A program made the position numbers and the translations under genes. The notes below the pieces were generated by a model that had not been told where the DNA came from, searched no databases, and saw only the letters and a program-made list of their open reading frames with translations. This document shows, in pieces, positions 17,615 to 27,097 of a stretch of 64,000 nucleotides of DNA (position 1 is the stretch's first letter; each line of letters opens with the position of its first letter). The stretch lies in assembly GCF_007997225.1 (NCBI RefSeq), contig NZ_VORM01000020.1, positions 23,557 through 87,556 of the forward strand. The letters are read 5' to 3'. Source of the DNA: Subsaximicrobium wynnwilliamsii. GTDB lineage: Bacteria; Bacteroidota; Bacteroidia; Flavobacteriales; Flavobacteriaceae.

Positions 17615-18370
17615 TTGCTAATTTCAAGGTCTAATCAAAAAGCCTTGAATAGTTATTTCGTAATAGATAGTGATGGGAAAATAGCTAAAGACTTAAAAAA
17701 AGTGATGGCAGACTATCCCATGTTTCTTTCTATAGGGAACTCCAATAGTTATGAGCAATCCATGAATATTATTCTTAAGAGAAAACCCGATTTGGTGTTT
17801 CTCAATTTGGATAATGTGATTGAAAGCCCTTTTGAATTGGTTACTGAACTTAACAGTTATTTAGAGATTATTCCAGATTTCGTAGCTGTTTCCTCTTCAA
17901 ATGAGAATTCTTATAAGGCGTTAAAACACGGTTTTATAGATTATTTGATGACTCCTTTAGTGGAATTGGAAATTAGAAAACTGGCTTTAAAGTTTAAAAA
18001 AAAACAATCCTCCAAAACCAATAGAACCCTTTGCTTACAATCCTATAAAGATTTTCAATATTTAAATACGGATGAAATATTGTTTTTGAAAGCTGACAAT
18101 AATACAACTGACTTCTATTTAAACGATGGTTCTGTTATAAGTGCTTTCAAAACGTTAAAAATTTTCGAGAATGCCCTGCCCAATAATTTTTTAAGAATAC
18201 ATAAAAGTTATGTTGTCAACAAAGATTATGTGTCGAGAATAAATTACGGTAATCTTAAATGTTCAGTAATAAATACAGTTCAAAAAATTCCTTTTACAAA
18301 AACTTATTTAAGCAATATTGAATTTATAAAAGATTCACTATCTGACTTATCCATCCAAAGTCAAAATTAA
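17615..18370 (+). CDS. LytTR transcription regulator with degenerate receiver domain
   Basis: About 251 aa. Residues ~14-125 have the receiver fold pattern, but where the phospho-acceptor Asp is expected the sequence is 'DLVFLNLDN' (Asn), and the conserved Lys before Pro is Thr ('DYLMTPL'). Residues ~145-240 are a LytTR DNA-binding domain ('EILFLKADNNTTDFYLNDG', 'FLRIHKSYVVN'). It is therefore a pseudo-receiver LytTR regulator, probably not controlled by phosphorylation. No ATG is available at the N-terminus; TTG at 17615 is the likely start, the frame being closed at 17582. It lies 152 bases after the IS1380 end and opens the regulatory block of the cargo. Confidence 0.8.
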   Translation: MLISRSNQKALNSYFVIDSDGKIAKDLKKVMADYPMFLSIGNSNSYEQSMNIILKRKPDLVFLNLDNVIESPFELVTELNSYLEIIPDFVAVSSSNENSYKALKHGFIDYLMTPLVELEIRKLALKFKKKQSSKTNRTLCLQSYKDFQYLNTDEILFLKADNNTTDFYLNDGSVISAFKTLKIFENALPNNFLRIHKSYVVNKDYVSRINYGNLKCSVINTVQKIPFTKTYLSNIEFIKDSLSDLSIQSQN

Positions 18371-18590
18371 TTTCACTCACAGAAACAAGCCTTTCACTAT
18401 CAGAACTATTATGTTCACTCATTACCTGCCAAAACATTTGTTTTGGCAAGCATGTCATTATATTTTTATGACATAAAGAAGCTTCTTCATAAGCAGTTGA
18501 GCACTTAATATTTCAGTTAATCTCATCTGCATTTTAATTTCACCTTGAAAAACGGGGTGAGGTCTATTGTATAATCCTAAAATTTATATT

Positions 18591-18755
18591 ATGAAGAATG
18601 CACTTAATGTTTTGGCTATTCTAATTATTTTCAATTTCTTGGCTTCATGTACAGCATTGGAGTTAAATGACGACCAGACTAATCCAACGGAAGATGTTCA
18701 TGCCACAGGAGATAATAGTTCTGGTGAAATTGATAATGATAGAGAGGATGGATAA
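18591..18755 (+). CDS. Small lipoprotein
   Basis: 54 aa from the ATG at 18591 (an upstream TTG at 18567 is in frame but unlikely). Signal peptide of about 22 residues ending in lipobox 'FLASC', then a very acidic mature part rich in Asp, Asn and Glu with no recognised domain. It is followed within 25 bases by a terminator, so it forms its own short transcript. Its role is unknown; the position between a LytTR regulator and a sensor kinase suggests a link to that regulatory block. Confidence 0.65.
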   Translation: MKNALNVLAILIIFNFLASCTALELNDDQTNPTEDVHATGDNSSGEIDNDREDG

Positions 18756-18775
18756 TCCCATTTCAATTGATAGCG

Positions 18776-18802
18776 GCCCTTAAAATAATTTAAGGGCTTT
18801 TT
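18776..18802 (+). terminator. Rho-independent terminator
   Basis: Stem GCCCTTAAA / TTTAAGGGC with loop ATAA (18776-18797), then TTTTTCTTT. It separates the small lipoprotein from the sensor kinase gene. Confidence 0.8.
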
Positions 18803-18817
18803 CTTTACATTTGTTTT

Positions 18818-20821
18818 ATGTTGGTAAGGAAAAATAAACTAATAATATTACTGGTTGGCTTCATTTTGTGCGTACTATCCTCATGCAGGAGAAAAACGCC
18901 AAATCATAATGAAATCAAGTCATTCAATGATAGTGTCAACTACTACTTAAAACAAAACAGAGCTTTATCAAAAGCTAAGACTCTCAATGATTTAATCGAA
19001 AACGATTCACTAAAAAAAGAGAATGCTTTAAAAATAGCATTTCAAGCATTTAAAAATTCTGATACATTACTATTTGAAAATTCGAACAAACAGGCACTAA
19101 GATTATCTATAGAACTTAAGGATTCTTCTGGTGTAGCAGAAACTCATTGGAATTCAGGTTCATTTTTCGCAAGGCAGGAAATTCTAGATTCAGCGTATTA
19201 TCACTATTACCAAGCTCATAAGTATTATTCATTGATTGGCCAGGAAAACTATTCTGCCAAAATGCTATATAACATGGCATTTATCCAAAGTAGATTAAAA
19301 GATTACACGAGTAGTGAAGCTAAGCTTTTTCAGGCTATTTCTACATATAAAAACATCGGAAAAGACTTGGCATTATATAAATGTTACAATGCTCTTGGAA
19401 ATAATTATAGTGAGCTCGGTGATTTCGAAAATTCAATTGAATATCATACCAAATCTATTAAGGTACTAGAGAATATTGATGATAAAAATAAGCCATATTA
19501 TGAGCGCACTTTAAACGACATAGGGCTTACTTATCAAATCAAAAAAGACTATAATACTTCTATCCAAACTTTTAGAAAAGCTCTTGACAATAAAAATATT
19601 AAAAATCAAGATATTCGCTTGTATGCTAGATTAAAGGATAATTTGGCCTATTCAAAACTACTTTATGGTGATACTGTTAATGTTGAAGACTATTTTTTAG
19701 AAGCTCTGAAAATAAGAGACAGTCTAAATAATATATCAGGCATTACAATTAATAAAATTCATCTTGCGGAGTATTACGCCAAAACTAATGACACTATAAA
19801 AGCTTTAGAGTATGCTGAAGATGCTAATAAGTTGGCTATTAAATCAAGTAATAATAATGATATTTTGTCATCTCTATTACTCCTCTCTAAAATAGACAAA
19901 ATTAATTCTAGTAAGTACCTTCAATCTCATGTTAAACTCACAAAAGAACTGCAAGGTTATGAGCGTAAATTAAAAAATAAATTTGCAAGAATCAGTTTTG
20001 AAACGGATGAATATATACATAAGAATGAAAGACTATCACTTCAAAAAACACTTATTTTATCGATTGCAATTGGAGTAATATCAATTTTAACCTTATTGTA
20101 TTATTTGAGGATTCAGAAGACTAGAAATAAACAATTAGTATTAGAAAAGCAACAACAGAAGGCAAATGAAGAAATTTATAAATTGATGATTAAACAACAA
20201 TCTAAATTGGAAGAAGGACGCCTTAAGGAGAGGTGTAGAATATCTGAAGAACTTCATGATGGCGTGCTCGGTAAAATATATGGAGCAAGAATGGGTATCG
20301 GTTTTTTGAATCTTAATGGCGAAAGCGAAGACTTGAAAAAACACCAAAAGTTTTTGGAAGATTTGCAGAGTATTGAGGGAGAGATAAGGGATATTTCACA
20401 TGAATTGAAAAACGAAATTCTATCTTCAAATACAGATTATTTGGCGATGATCGAGAGTTTGGTCTTAGAAAATAGTTTAATCGGTAAATTTAAATATGAT
20501 ATTATAGCAGAAGAAACATTATTTTGGAATGATAGTAATGAGGGCATAAAAATTAATATGTACAGAATAATCCAAGAGGCGTTACAAAATATCGTAAAGC
20601 ATTCAAAAGCAACTCATGTAGCTTTAAAGTTTGAATATAATAACTTTCTCTATAATGTAGTTATAACAGATAATGGCGTTGGTTTTAACACCTCTAAAAG
20701 AAAAAATGGTATTGGTTTGTCAAACATTAAATCTAGGGTTAAAGGCCTTAATGGAAGCCTGACTTTGAATTCCGATTCTAAATCTGGAACAATTATTGAA
20801 ATCAAGATTCCCTCTAACTAA
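18818..20821 (+). CDS. TPR-containing sensor histidine kinase (HisKA_3)
   Basis: 667 aa. N-terminal hydrophobic signal or anchor (residues ~8-22, ending in SSC), five or more tetratricopeptide-like repeats in the presumed periplasmic region (~90-380; e.g. 'YNALGNNYSELGDFENSIEYHTKSI'-like pattern), a membrane helix near 408-428, a coiled coil, then a HisKA_3 domain with 'ISEELHDGVLG' (phospho-His near 477) and a GHKL ATPase domain with N box 'QEALQNIVKHSKA', 'DNGVGFN' and 'GIGLSNI'. It autophosphorylates in the NarX/DesK manner and would pass phosphate to the response regulator encoded 12 bases downstream. It is the probable sensory input for the cargo cluster. Confidence 0.9.
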   Translation: MLVRKNKLIILLVGFILCVLSSCRRKTPNHNEIKSFNDSVNYYLKQNRALSKAKTLNDLIENDSLKKENALKIAFQAFKNSDTLLFENSNKQALRLSIELKDSSGVAETHWNSGSFFARQEILDSAYYHYYQAHKYYSLIGQENYSAKMLYNMAFIQSRLKDYTSSEAKLFQAISTYKNIGKDLALYKCYNALGNNYSELGDFENSIEYHTKSIKVLENIDDKNKPYYERTLNDIGLTYQIKKDYNTSIQTFRKALDNKNIKNQDIRLYARLKDNLAYSKLLYGDTVNVEDYFLEALKIRDSLNNISGITINKIHLAEYYAKTNDTIKALEYAEDANKLAIKSSNNNDILSSLLLLSKIDKINSSKYLQSHVKLTKELQGYERKLKNKFARISFETDEYIHKNERLSLQKTLILSIAIGVISILTLLYYLRIQKTRNKQLVLEKQQQKANEEIYKLMIKQQSKLEEGRLKERCRISEELHDGVLGKIYGARMGIGFLNLNGESEDLKKHQKFLEDLQSIEGEIRDISHELKNEILSSNTDYLAMIESLVLENSLIGKFKYDIIAEETLFWNDSNEGIKINMYRIIQEALQNIVKHSKATHVALKFEYNNFLYNVVITDNGVGFNTSKRKNGIGLSNIKSRVKGLNGSLTLNSDSKSGTIIEIKIPSN

Positions 20822-20833
20822 AAACCGCTTCAA

Positions 20834-21496
20834 GTGAACATATTAATTATTGATGATCATCCGCAAATTGCCGAGTCTTTTAAATCGGCGCTTCATAAAA
20901 TTGCTTTGAATAATAGCCGTTTCAAATTTGAGATTACAGAAGAGACAACCTTAGACGGGTCTTACGCTTTACTAACCGACAGCAAAAAAATCTTCTATGA
21001 TTTGATTTTTTTAGACATTAAACTTCCAAGTTCTAAAGATGGTAAACTATTGTCAGGGGAGGATTTAGGATTGGAGATCAGAAAGCAATCGCCAAAATCA
21101 AAAATAATTGTAGCTACTACCTACAATGATAATTACCGAATCAATAATATTTTCAGAAATCTTAGTCCAGAAGGATTACTTATAAAAAATGATTTAACTC
21201 CTAAGGTTTTGGTCAATGCCATTGAGGAAGTGTTGGATGATTCGCTCGCTTATACTAAAACAGTAAAAAAACTCCTTCGTATTTTGGCCTCAAATGATAT
21301 AAGTCTGGATTATGTGGATAGGCAAATATTATATCAACTTTCCATCGGCACTAAAATGATGGACTTGCCTAATGTTATTACAATGTCTATTGGCGGTATA
21401 GAACGTCGGAAAAGACAACTCAAAGAAGCATTTGATATTGTAGGCAAAGATGATAAGGTACTGCTGAAAATAGCCCGAGACAAAGGGTTTATATGA
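20834..21496 (+). CDS. Response regulator, NarL/LuxR-like
   Basis: 220 aa, starting with GTG at 20834. The receiver domain (1-~130) has the acidic pair in 'ILIIDDHPQIAES', the phospho-acceptor Asp in 'YDLIFLDIKLP' and the Lys in 'GLLIKNDL', so it should be phosphorylatable. The C-terminal ~70 residues ('DRQILYQLSIGTKMMDLPNVITMSIGGIERRKRQLKEAF') have a LuxR-like helix-turn-helix spacing but are divergent. It follows the histidine kinase by 12 bases, a classic two-component pair. Targets are unknown; the nearest downstream genes are the broken DUF6119-like gene and the large cluster. Confidence 0.88.
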   Translation: MNILIIDDHPQIAESFKSALHKIALNNSRFKFEITEETTLDGSYALLTDSKKIFYDLIFLDIKLPSSKDGKLLSGEDLGLEIRKQSPKSKIIVATTYNDNYRINNIFRNLSPEGLLIKNDLTPKVLVNAIEEVLDDSLAYTKTVKKLLRILASNDISLDYVDRQILYQLSIGTKMMDLPNVITMSIGGIERRKRQLKEAFDIVGKDDKVLLKIARDKGFI

Positions 21497-21577
21497 AACA
21501 AACCTTATACATGATAAGGGATTACATTATTAACTATTTTTACATTTAACATATATTACATCTTCATTAGACTACAT

Positions 21578-23179
21578 ATGAAGAAAACCCACAAGTTAAG
21601 TGTATTCCTGTTAAAACCCTACGTAAAAAAGTTCAAGGATGCCATCAAGGAAGAAGTTAGGGATTATTATGAATATAAAATAAAAAAACAAACAGAAGCT
21701 GATGGATTGATTATAATTGGAAGTACCAGGTCAAACTCACCTTCGTGGGAACAATTACTTCAGCAGGGCGTAGAGAAAAAAATAATAACACTTCAAAATG
21801 CTTCCAATCGTGCCGTTTTATTTTTTAGAGTCAAAGAAAGAATTTTTGTAATAACCTTCGGTTATGGCAAACATATAATCAAATAAGAACTTATAGAAAG
21901 AGACTTTGGATTGCGAACCGCATTAAATCTCGTGGATTCAGAAAAATTCATTAGCGTTGATAAAGCAAATCTCAGCGATATGGGTTTGTTGACCAAAATG
22001 CAATCCAGCAGAAAATCAAAGCCTGAGGCCTTTAATCTTGATGTAGTAAGTGATTTGTTAAAGGGTGTTACTGGAGGTTTAGCAAAGGGCTCTAATGATT
22101 TGGGTACCATGATTACAGGAAATGAGGGCGTATATCTTTCACCGAAAGTCAATTTTAAGGATATTCCAGAAAAGTTGAGAAAATTGTTGAAGGCCTATAA
22201 AAGCAATAAATACAAAACAAACTTTGATTGGATTGATAATCTAAAGGAGGAAAAAAACCCTTCGACAGTTGAGGAGTTAAGAGCATTGTTAATTGCAGCA
22301 CTTAAAAAACAAGACACTACTAATATACATTTAGCGTCTCCAAATATTATTGATTGGGAATCCTATGAAGGATATGCTTATTCTGAAGTTGCCGATGACC
22401 TTAAAATGGATTTGGACATTTCAGATTTCTACGCTTACAAGAATGATAAATTAGAAGATTTGGATTGGAATACCCTAAAACGCCTTTCCATTTATTTGAA
22501 ATATGCCAACAATGAGTTTAGAATATCGGCTCCATTATGGCGGTTTATAAATTTTGAAGTCAATCGAAAAGGTTCAACCTACGTTTTCACACTTGGCAAA
22601 TGGTATCATATCAACAAGAACTATATTGAGTCAATTCGAGAATATGTTAAAAACGTTGAGGAGTCAAATTTAGTATTCTTGAAATGTCCAAAGAATTTTA
22701 GCGAAGGAGACTATAACGAATCATTGGCCAAATCTAAAAAGGACTATTTACTATTTGATAAAAATTTGGTCAAATCAGATTATTTTAACCGTTCTCATAT
22801 TGAAGTCTGCGATGTGTTGTCGATTTTAAATAAAGAATTTATACATGTTAAGCCAAGATCAAGTTCGTCTACCTTAAGTCATCTCTTTGCGCAAGGTAGA
22901 GTGTCGTCTATCGCTATTTTAAGGGATAATAGTTTTAGGAAAAACTTAAGAGCAAAATTAAAAGCATTGGGAGCGGAAATGGATTTTATCCCATTGGATA
23001 GGAAAAAATTAAAACCCTCTGATTATACGATTACGTTCGCCTTGATTGATAAAAGAGACAGGTCTTTCATTGATGCGTTGCCATTTTTTAGTTTGATAAA
23101 TTTTCGATTAACGCTGGAAAATCTTCAGGAACAGGGTTTCAAGGTAAAGATCAAGAATATTCTACGAGAATCAAGCTGA
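21578..23179 (+). pseudogene. TIGR04141/DUF6119-like 'sporadically distributed' protein, in-frame TAA
   Basis: The first 102 codons (KTHKLSVFLLK.., ending 'FGYGKHIIK') stop at TAA 21884-21886. The same frame continues directly with ELIERDFGLRTALNLVDSEK and runs open to 23179. The join reads as one ~533-residue protein; 'GYG(R/K)H.....E.DFGLR.ALN' across the stop is the family's typical motif, so one nonsense change (for instance CAA, AAA or GAA to TAA) has split it. The family is found patchily, often in mobile or defence regions, and its function is not established. Restart at 21911 would give only the C-terminal 422 residues. Confidence 0.75.
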
Positions 23180-23403
23180 ACAGTACCCTTTATAATATAT
23201 CTTAACCTTATTGAAGGTAGCTCAAATTACAAACCTTAGCAATCCTAAGTGATTCCCTTACTATTTATATCCAGCATTGTTATAATTTTAAGGTCGTACT
23301 CTGTGATGCCCTAAATCATGTTTTAACCTAAATTTAATGTTATTCTAATAATAGTAGTGGATAAATAGAGTTTAAAAGAATATAAACTTTAAAAATTCAA
23401 CAA

Positions 23404-23871
23404 ATGAAATTATTTAAAAAAACACTTTTAATCCTTGCAATTTTCGCAGGTTTTACTTTTCAATCCTGTAGTTCAGATGATGATTCGGGTTCACAAAATG
23501 ATGACACTTACATTAGGTTTACCGCTGGAGGAGAAGATTTTAATTATGCAGATCCCGCAACGGCAGGTTCTCAAAATTTGACGATAAACGGTCAAAACGG
23601 AAACGACAACACGGTTTCTACCTATTCGTCTGTTTCTATCTGGTTTCCGCTACAAATAACGACAGGGACTTATGATTTCTCTGGTGATTTTTTTCAGGAT
23701 GGTGACTATAAGTTAAATCTTGAATCTACCGCATTGAACCTTGATGGATGGTCTGAAACAGGCTCTGTGATAATAACTGCGATATCCTCAGATTATATTG
23801 AAGGTACGTTCACAGGAACTATAGAGGGCGTGGCTATAACCAACGGTGAGTTTAGGGCTTTTAATTTGTAA
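23404..23871 (+). CDS. Secreted lipoprotein, beta-rich (DUF6252-like)
   Basis: 155 aa. Lys-rich N-terminus and hydrophobic signal, lipobox 'FQSCS' with Cys near residue 22, then an acidic Ser/Asp linker ('SSDDDSGSQNDD') usual in flavobacterial surface lipoproteins. The remaining ~120 residues alternate in a beta-sandwich way ('SVSIWFPLQITTGTYDF', 'GTFTGTIEGVAITNGEFRAF') like DUF6252-type proteins. It ends 26 bases before the 1066-aa gene, and may be the first gene of the large cluster. Function is unknown. Confidence 0.75.
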   Translation: MKLFKKTLLILAIFAGFTFQSCSSDDDSGSQNDDTYIRFTAGGEDFNYADPATAGSQNLTINGQNGNDNTVSTYSSVSIWFPLQITTGTYDFSGDFFQDGDYKLNLESTALNLDGWSETGSVIITAISSDYIEGTFTGTIEGVAITNGEFRAFNL

Positions 23872-23896
23872 ATAATTATCCAATATAAAACGGTAT

Positions 23897-26800
23897 ATGA
23901 GCTTCTATTTTTTTACAGAACCATTAAAATTGACCAATCAAACTGAATATCAGTCCTTTGGAGCAATAGATGAAAATAATTATAGGTTGGGAAATATGTT
24001 TTCTATCAGTTCTGATGCAAAAGCATTTGCTATTACCGATGGTTTGATATTGGTTCAGCAAATTGGAACTACAGATAGGTACAACATTATTCTAAAACCT
24101 AGTGTTGAACCAGATTTGAATCTTCCGAAGATTAGCTATATTATATATAAAGGAATAAAGAAAAGTAGTTTGATTTCTGGAGATAAAGTTGCGGCTCCAA
24201 TAAATAATGATCTTACAAAATTTATTCATGCAAGTGCAGAACAATGGTATGCTGCTGATGGAGTTCCAGTTCCTGATACCGAACCAGCGGCTAGTACATC
24301 CTTAGGTCTAGAATATTCCGCAAGTAATCCAGACACAGAATTTACAACAGAGGATCCTGACGAGCTGGATAAAGTATTTTATTCATCAGATTCTCTTACG
24401 CTCCCATTTGCTTTCGCAAGTAATTATATTGGAGATTTTGATAGCTCAGGAGATATTGGGTTAACTATAATTTTTGAAAAAATCGGGTACAGGCCAACCT
24501 TCAAAATTGCTAGAGAACTTGATTCTATAATGACATTCGACCCACTAAGTGGTTCTCCGACCCAAGCTGAATCTTTTGCATTGAAAGATAAGAAAGAAGT
24601 TGTGCTTAGCTATATAGATTCTTCTGCTTTTTTTGGTGCTTTTAATGGCTTAGGACTTAAAGTTTTTAATGGCACAGGTTTTACAAATAAAAACGGTGAT
24701 GCCTTGTTCAATGATGTAATAAGTAAACATTTTAATAAAAACAGCATTTACTTGGATATAAGAAATGAATCTAACGACTCGTTTAATTATTTAGAAAACT
24801 ACGGAGATACTATCAAATTGAGCTTGGATAATTCAACTACTTTCATTCCGCTAGATTATACCAGAAATAATAAATGGCCCATACTTTTAATAAATGACAC
24901 GGCTCCTGATAGCGAGTTTTCTGAGAATAATACGAATAAAATCATTAAGGTAAATTTACCAAGAGGGGACAATGAAATCCCGTTAGTCTATTATAAAAGA
25001 GCTTTCAAAAACGATTTGGGACTTGTACTTCCCGATGGTAAAAAGCAATTTCTAACACCCGCTATAGAAGATGAAGAAACATCTTTTGAAGAAATTATTC
25101 CATACGTAACAAATGGTAGTGCTAATTCAAACTATTTTCAACTTAGATATATTAGGCGTGTTAGGAATAATGAAAACCCTATTAATAATTTTCCTACAAA
25201 AGGATTTAGTATTTTTCAGAATGGCTATTTAGATGGATTGTTTCCAATTTTTGATATGGCCATTCCTTTCGAACAGGATTCAGGTAAAAGTTATTCTAAA
25301 ATTTATTATGATGTTAAGTTTATTGATAAAGCAAATATCAACGGAAACCAGTTTACCGCTAATTTGGGTATAGGCAAGGATAGTGTATATACAACATTTA
25401 TTTCCTATCCTAGCAACTATAATCTTAACATTCGTCAAAACAATGACGATAAGATTCCGCTAAGTGGTTTTGAAGGGCCGGTATCCAGTCTTTTCTTATT
25501 GGAGTTGAATAATCAAATACAGTCCATCAAAATAGTAAAAAGCGAGTTTAAGATAAACGGTTCAGTACAAGAGTACATAAGATTTGAGAATCAAACTACT
25601 TTTTCGGATACTGAAACTGAAAACTATACTTTTGAAGATGTTTCTATTTTGGCCTTAACCAATCAGGAATTTCAAGATTTGGAGCAACTTAAAAATCAGG
25701 AATTCCCAGTTGATTATAAGGTTAACTTAGGGGTAACGAATATCGAGGTAGGTACTGATGATGAAGGTAAAGCCTATACAAAATTCGAGTATGTTTTAAG
25801 GGGGCTTAAAGAAGATGGAAGTGGTAATATCGTTAGACATAGCGCCTCTCCTTCACCTGCCATGGTAGTTTATACTGACGAAAAGGTTTTGGGTTCAGAA
25901 TATGTTCGAAATTATGAAGAGGCTATTGGCTATGATAATTTTCAAGATGCAGCTGCTGGTTTACGGTACGAAGATTTTTTTATTAATAAGCAGCCGGGGA
26001 TTAAGAGAGTGGTTGACGATTTTATTAATGAATTATATAATTCCGAGTCATCGAGCACTCTATTTTTTGATGCAATTAAATCTTTGGTTTCTATTACGGG
26101 TAAAACATTATGGAATACAGCTGTAAATAGTGTTCAGGCCAATTTAAATAGTCCTGATGACAGACCCTTATATTGGGCTAGGCTTAAAATAGCAGTGTTT
26201 ATAAAACAACATCCTTTATTTAAAGGAGATATTGATGTGAATTCGCGAGTGATAGAGGACTCCGATTTAAGTCAAATTATTTCACTTTTTGAGGAGACAA
26301 GTAGAAACTACACTGGAGTGAATTTTTCTTCTGCTGGTACTGCCAAGAAAATTTTAGTAGTTGGTTTTGACCCTTTTTTTCTTGATGAGAACAATCCTGT
26401 TTTATCAGGTTCTAGTAACATATTACATAGTAATCCATCTGGAATATCTGTGCTTTCAATGAATAGTATTAATACTGCTAATGGAATTGGATATATTCAA
26501 TCGATGATTGTACCCGTTCGCTATACTGATTTTGATTCAGATTTAAATCCAAGTATGGGTGAAGGCAAAGGAATAATTGAAAATTATATAGGGAAGTTGC
26601 TAAACAACGTTGATATGATCATAACTCTAAGCCGTGACGGTGCTCCAAGCGATTACAACATAGATAAGTACGCTACTCAGAATAGAGTAGGGAACGTTCC
26701 TTGTAACCTAAATTTTGTTAGAGAGCCAGACAGCGACTCTATTACAGATACATCCAAATGGATTGAATCAAATTTGCCTAATGAGCTTGTTTTAAGCCCC

Positions 26801-27097
26801 GAAGTGGAATTTGATTTCACATATGTTGATAGTACTGGCATTACTAAAGATGGAAGCGTAGACGAACCTGACCCAAATGAAAAGATGACACGAGGCTCAG
26901 GAGGTTCTTATTTATCTAATGAAATATTTTATCGTGTTGCAAGACTTCGAGAAATGATTAGCATAGACAAGCCCAAAACAGGGCATTTTCATGTTTCAAA
27001 ATTTCAGGAAGCAAATGAAGATTTGATTTTCTCAAGAGCGAAAGCCTTAGTTGATATTGTAAAGAAAGCTATAGATGATGGAGCAACAGGTTTATAA
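23897..27097 (+). CDS. 1066-aa protein with C-terminal peptidase-C15-like domain, altered catalytic residues
   Basis: No signal peptide. Residues 1-~810 are beta-rich and unrecognised. From ~816 the sequence follows pyroglutamyl peptidase I (C15): 'ILVVGFDPF' and a following 'NPSG', 'MIVPVRYTDF' and 'VDMIITLSRDG', then 'YNIDKYATQN', 'GSGGSYLSNEIFYRVA' and 'GHFHV'. Compared with the known triad Glu-Cys-His, the aligned positions are Asp923, Ser1007 and His1032. So Cys is replaced by Ser and Glu by Asp, with His kept. It is either a pseudoenzyme or a changed hydrolase. The 3' end overlaps the next lipoprotein gene by 20 bases, so the two are translationally coupled. The fusion of a C15-like domain to a large beta-rich protein is not something I recognise. 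Confidence 0.7.
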   Translation: MSFYFFTEPLKLTNQTEYQSFGAIDENNYRLGNMFSISSDAKAFAITDGLILVQQIGTTDRYNIILKPSVEPDLNLPKISYIIYKGIKKSSLISGDKVAAPINNDLTKFIHASAEQWYAADGVPVPDTEPAASTSLGLEYSASNPDTEFTTEDPDELDKVFYSSDSLTLPFAFASNYIGDFDSSGDIGLTIIFEKIGYRPTFKIARELDSIMTFDPLSGSPTQAESFALKDKKEVVLSYIDSSAFFGAFNGLGLKVFNGTGFTNKNGDALFNDVISKHFNKNSIYLDIRNESNDSFNYLENYGDTIKLSLDNSTTFIPLDYTRNNKWPILLINDTAPDSEFSENNTNKIIKVNLPRGDNEIPLVYYKRAFKNDLGLVLPDGKKQFLTPAIEDEETSFEEIIPYVTNGSANSNYFQLRYIRRVRNNENPINNFPTKGFSIFQNGYLDGLFPIFDMAIPFEQDSGKSYSKIYYDVKFIDKANINGNQFTANLGIGKDSVYTTFISYPSNYNLNIRQNNDDKIPLSGFEGPVSSLFLLELNNQIQSIKIVKSEFKINGSVQEYIRFENQTTFSDTETENYTFEDVSILALTNQEFQDLEQLKNQEFPVDYKVNLGVTNIEVGTDDEGKAYTKFEYVLRGLKEDGSGNIVRHSASPSPAMVVYTDEKVLGSEYVRNYEEAIGYDNFQDAAAGLRYEDFFINKQPGIKRVVDDFINELYNSESSSTLFFDAIKSLVSITGKTLWNTAVNSVQANLNSPDDRPLYWARLKIAVFIKQHPLFKGDIDVNSRVIEDSDLSQIISLFEETSRNYTGVNFSSAGTAKKILVVGFDPFFLDENNPVLSGSSNILHSNPSGISVLSMNSINTANGIGYIQSMIVPVRYTDFDSDLNPSMGEGKGIIENYIGKLLNNVDMIITLSRDGAPSDYNIDKYATQNRVGNVPCNLNFVREPDSDSITDTSKWIESNLPNELVLSPEVEFDFTYVDSTGITKDGSVDEPDPNEKMTRGSGGSYLSNEIFYRVARLREMISIDKPKTGHFHVSKFQEANEDLIFSRAKALVDIVKKAIDDGATGL

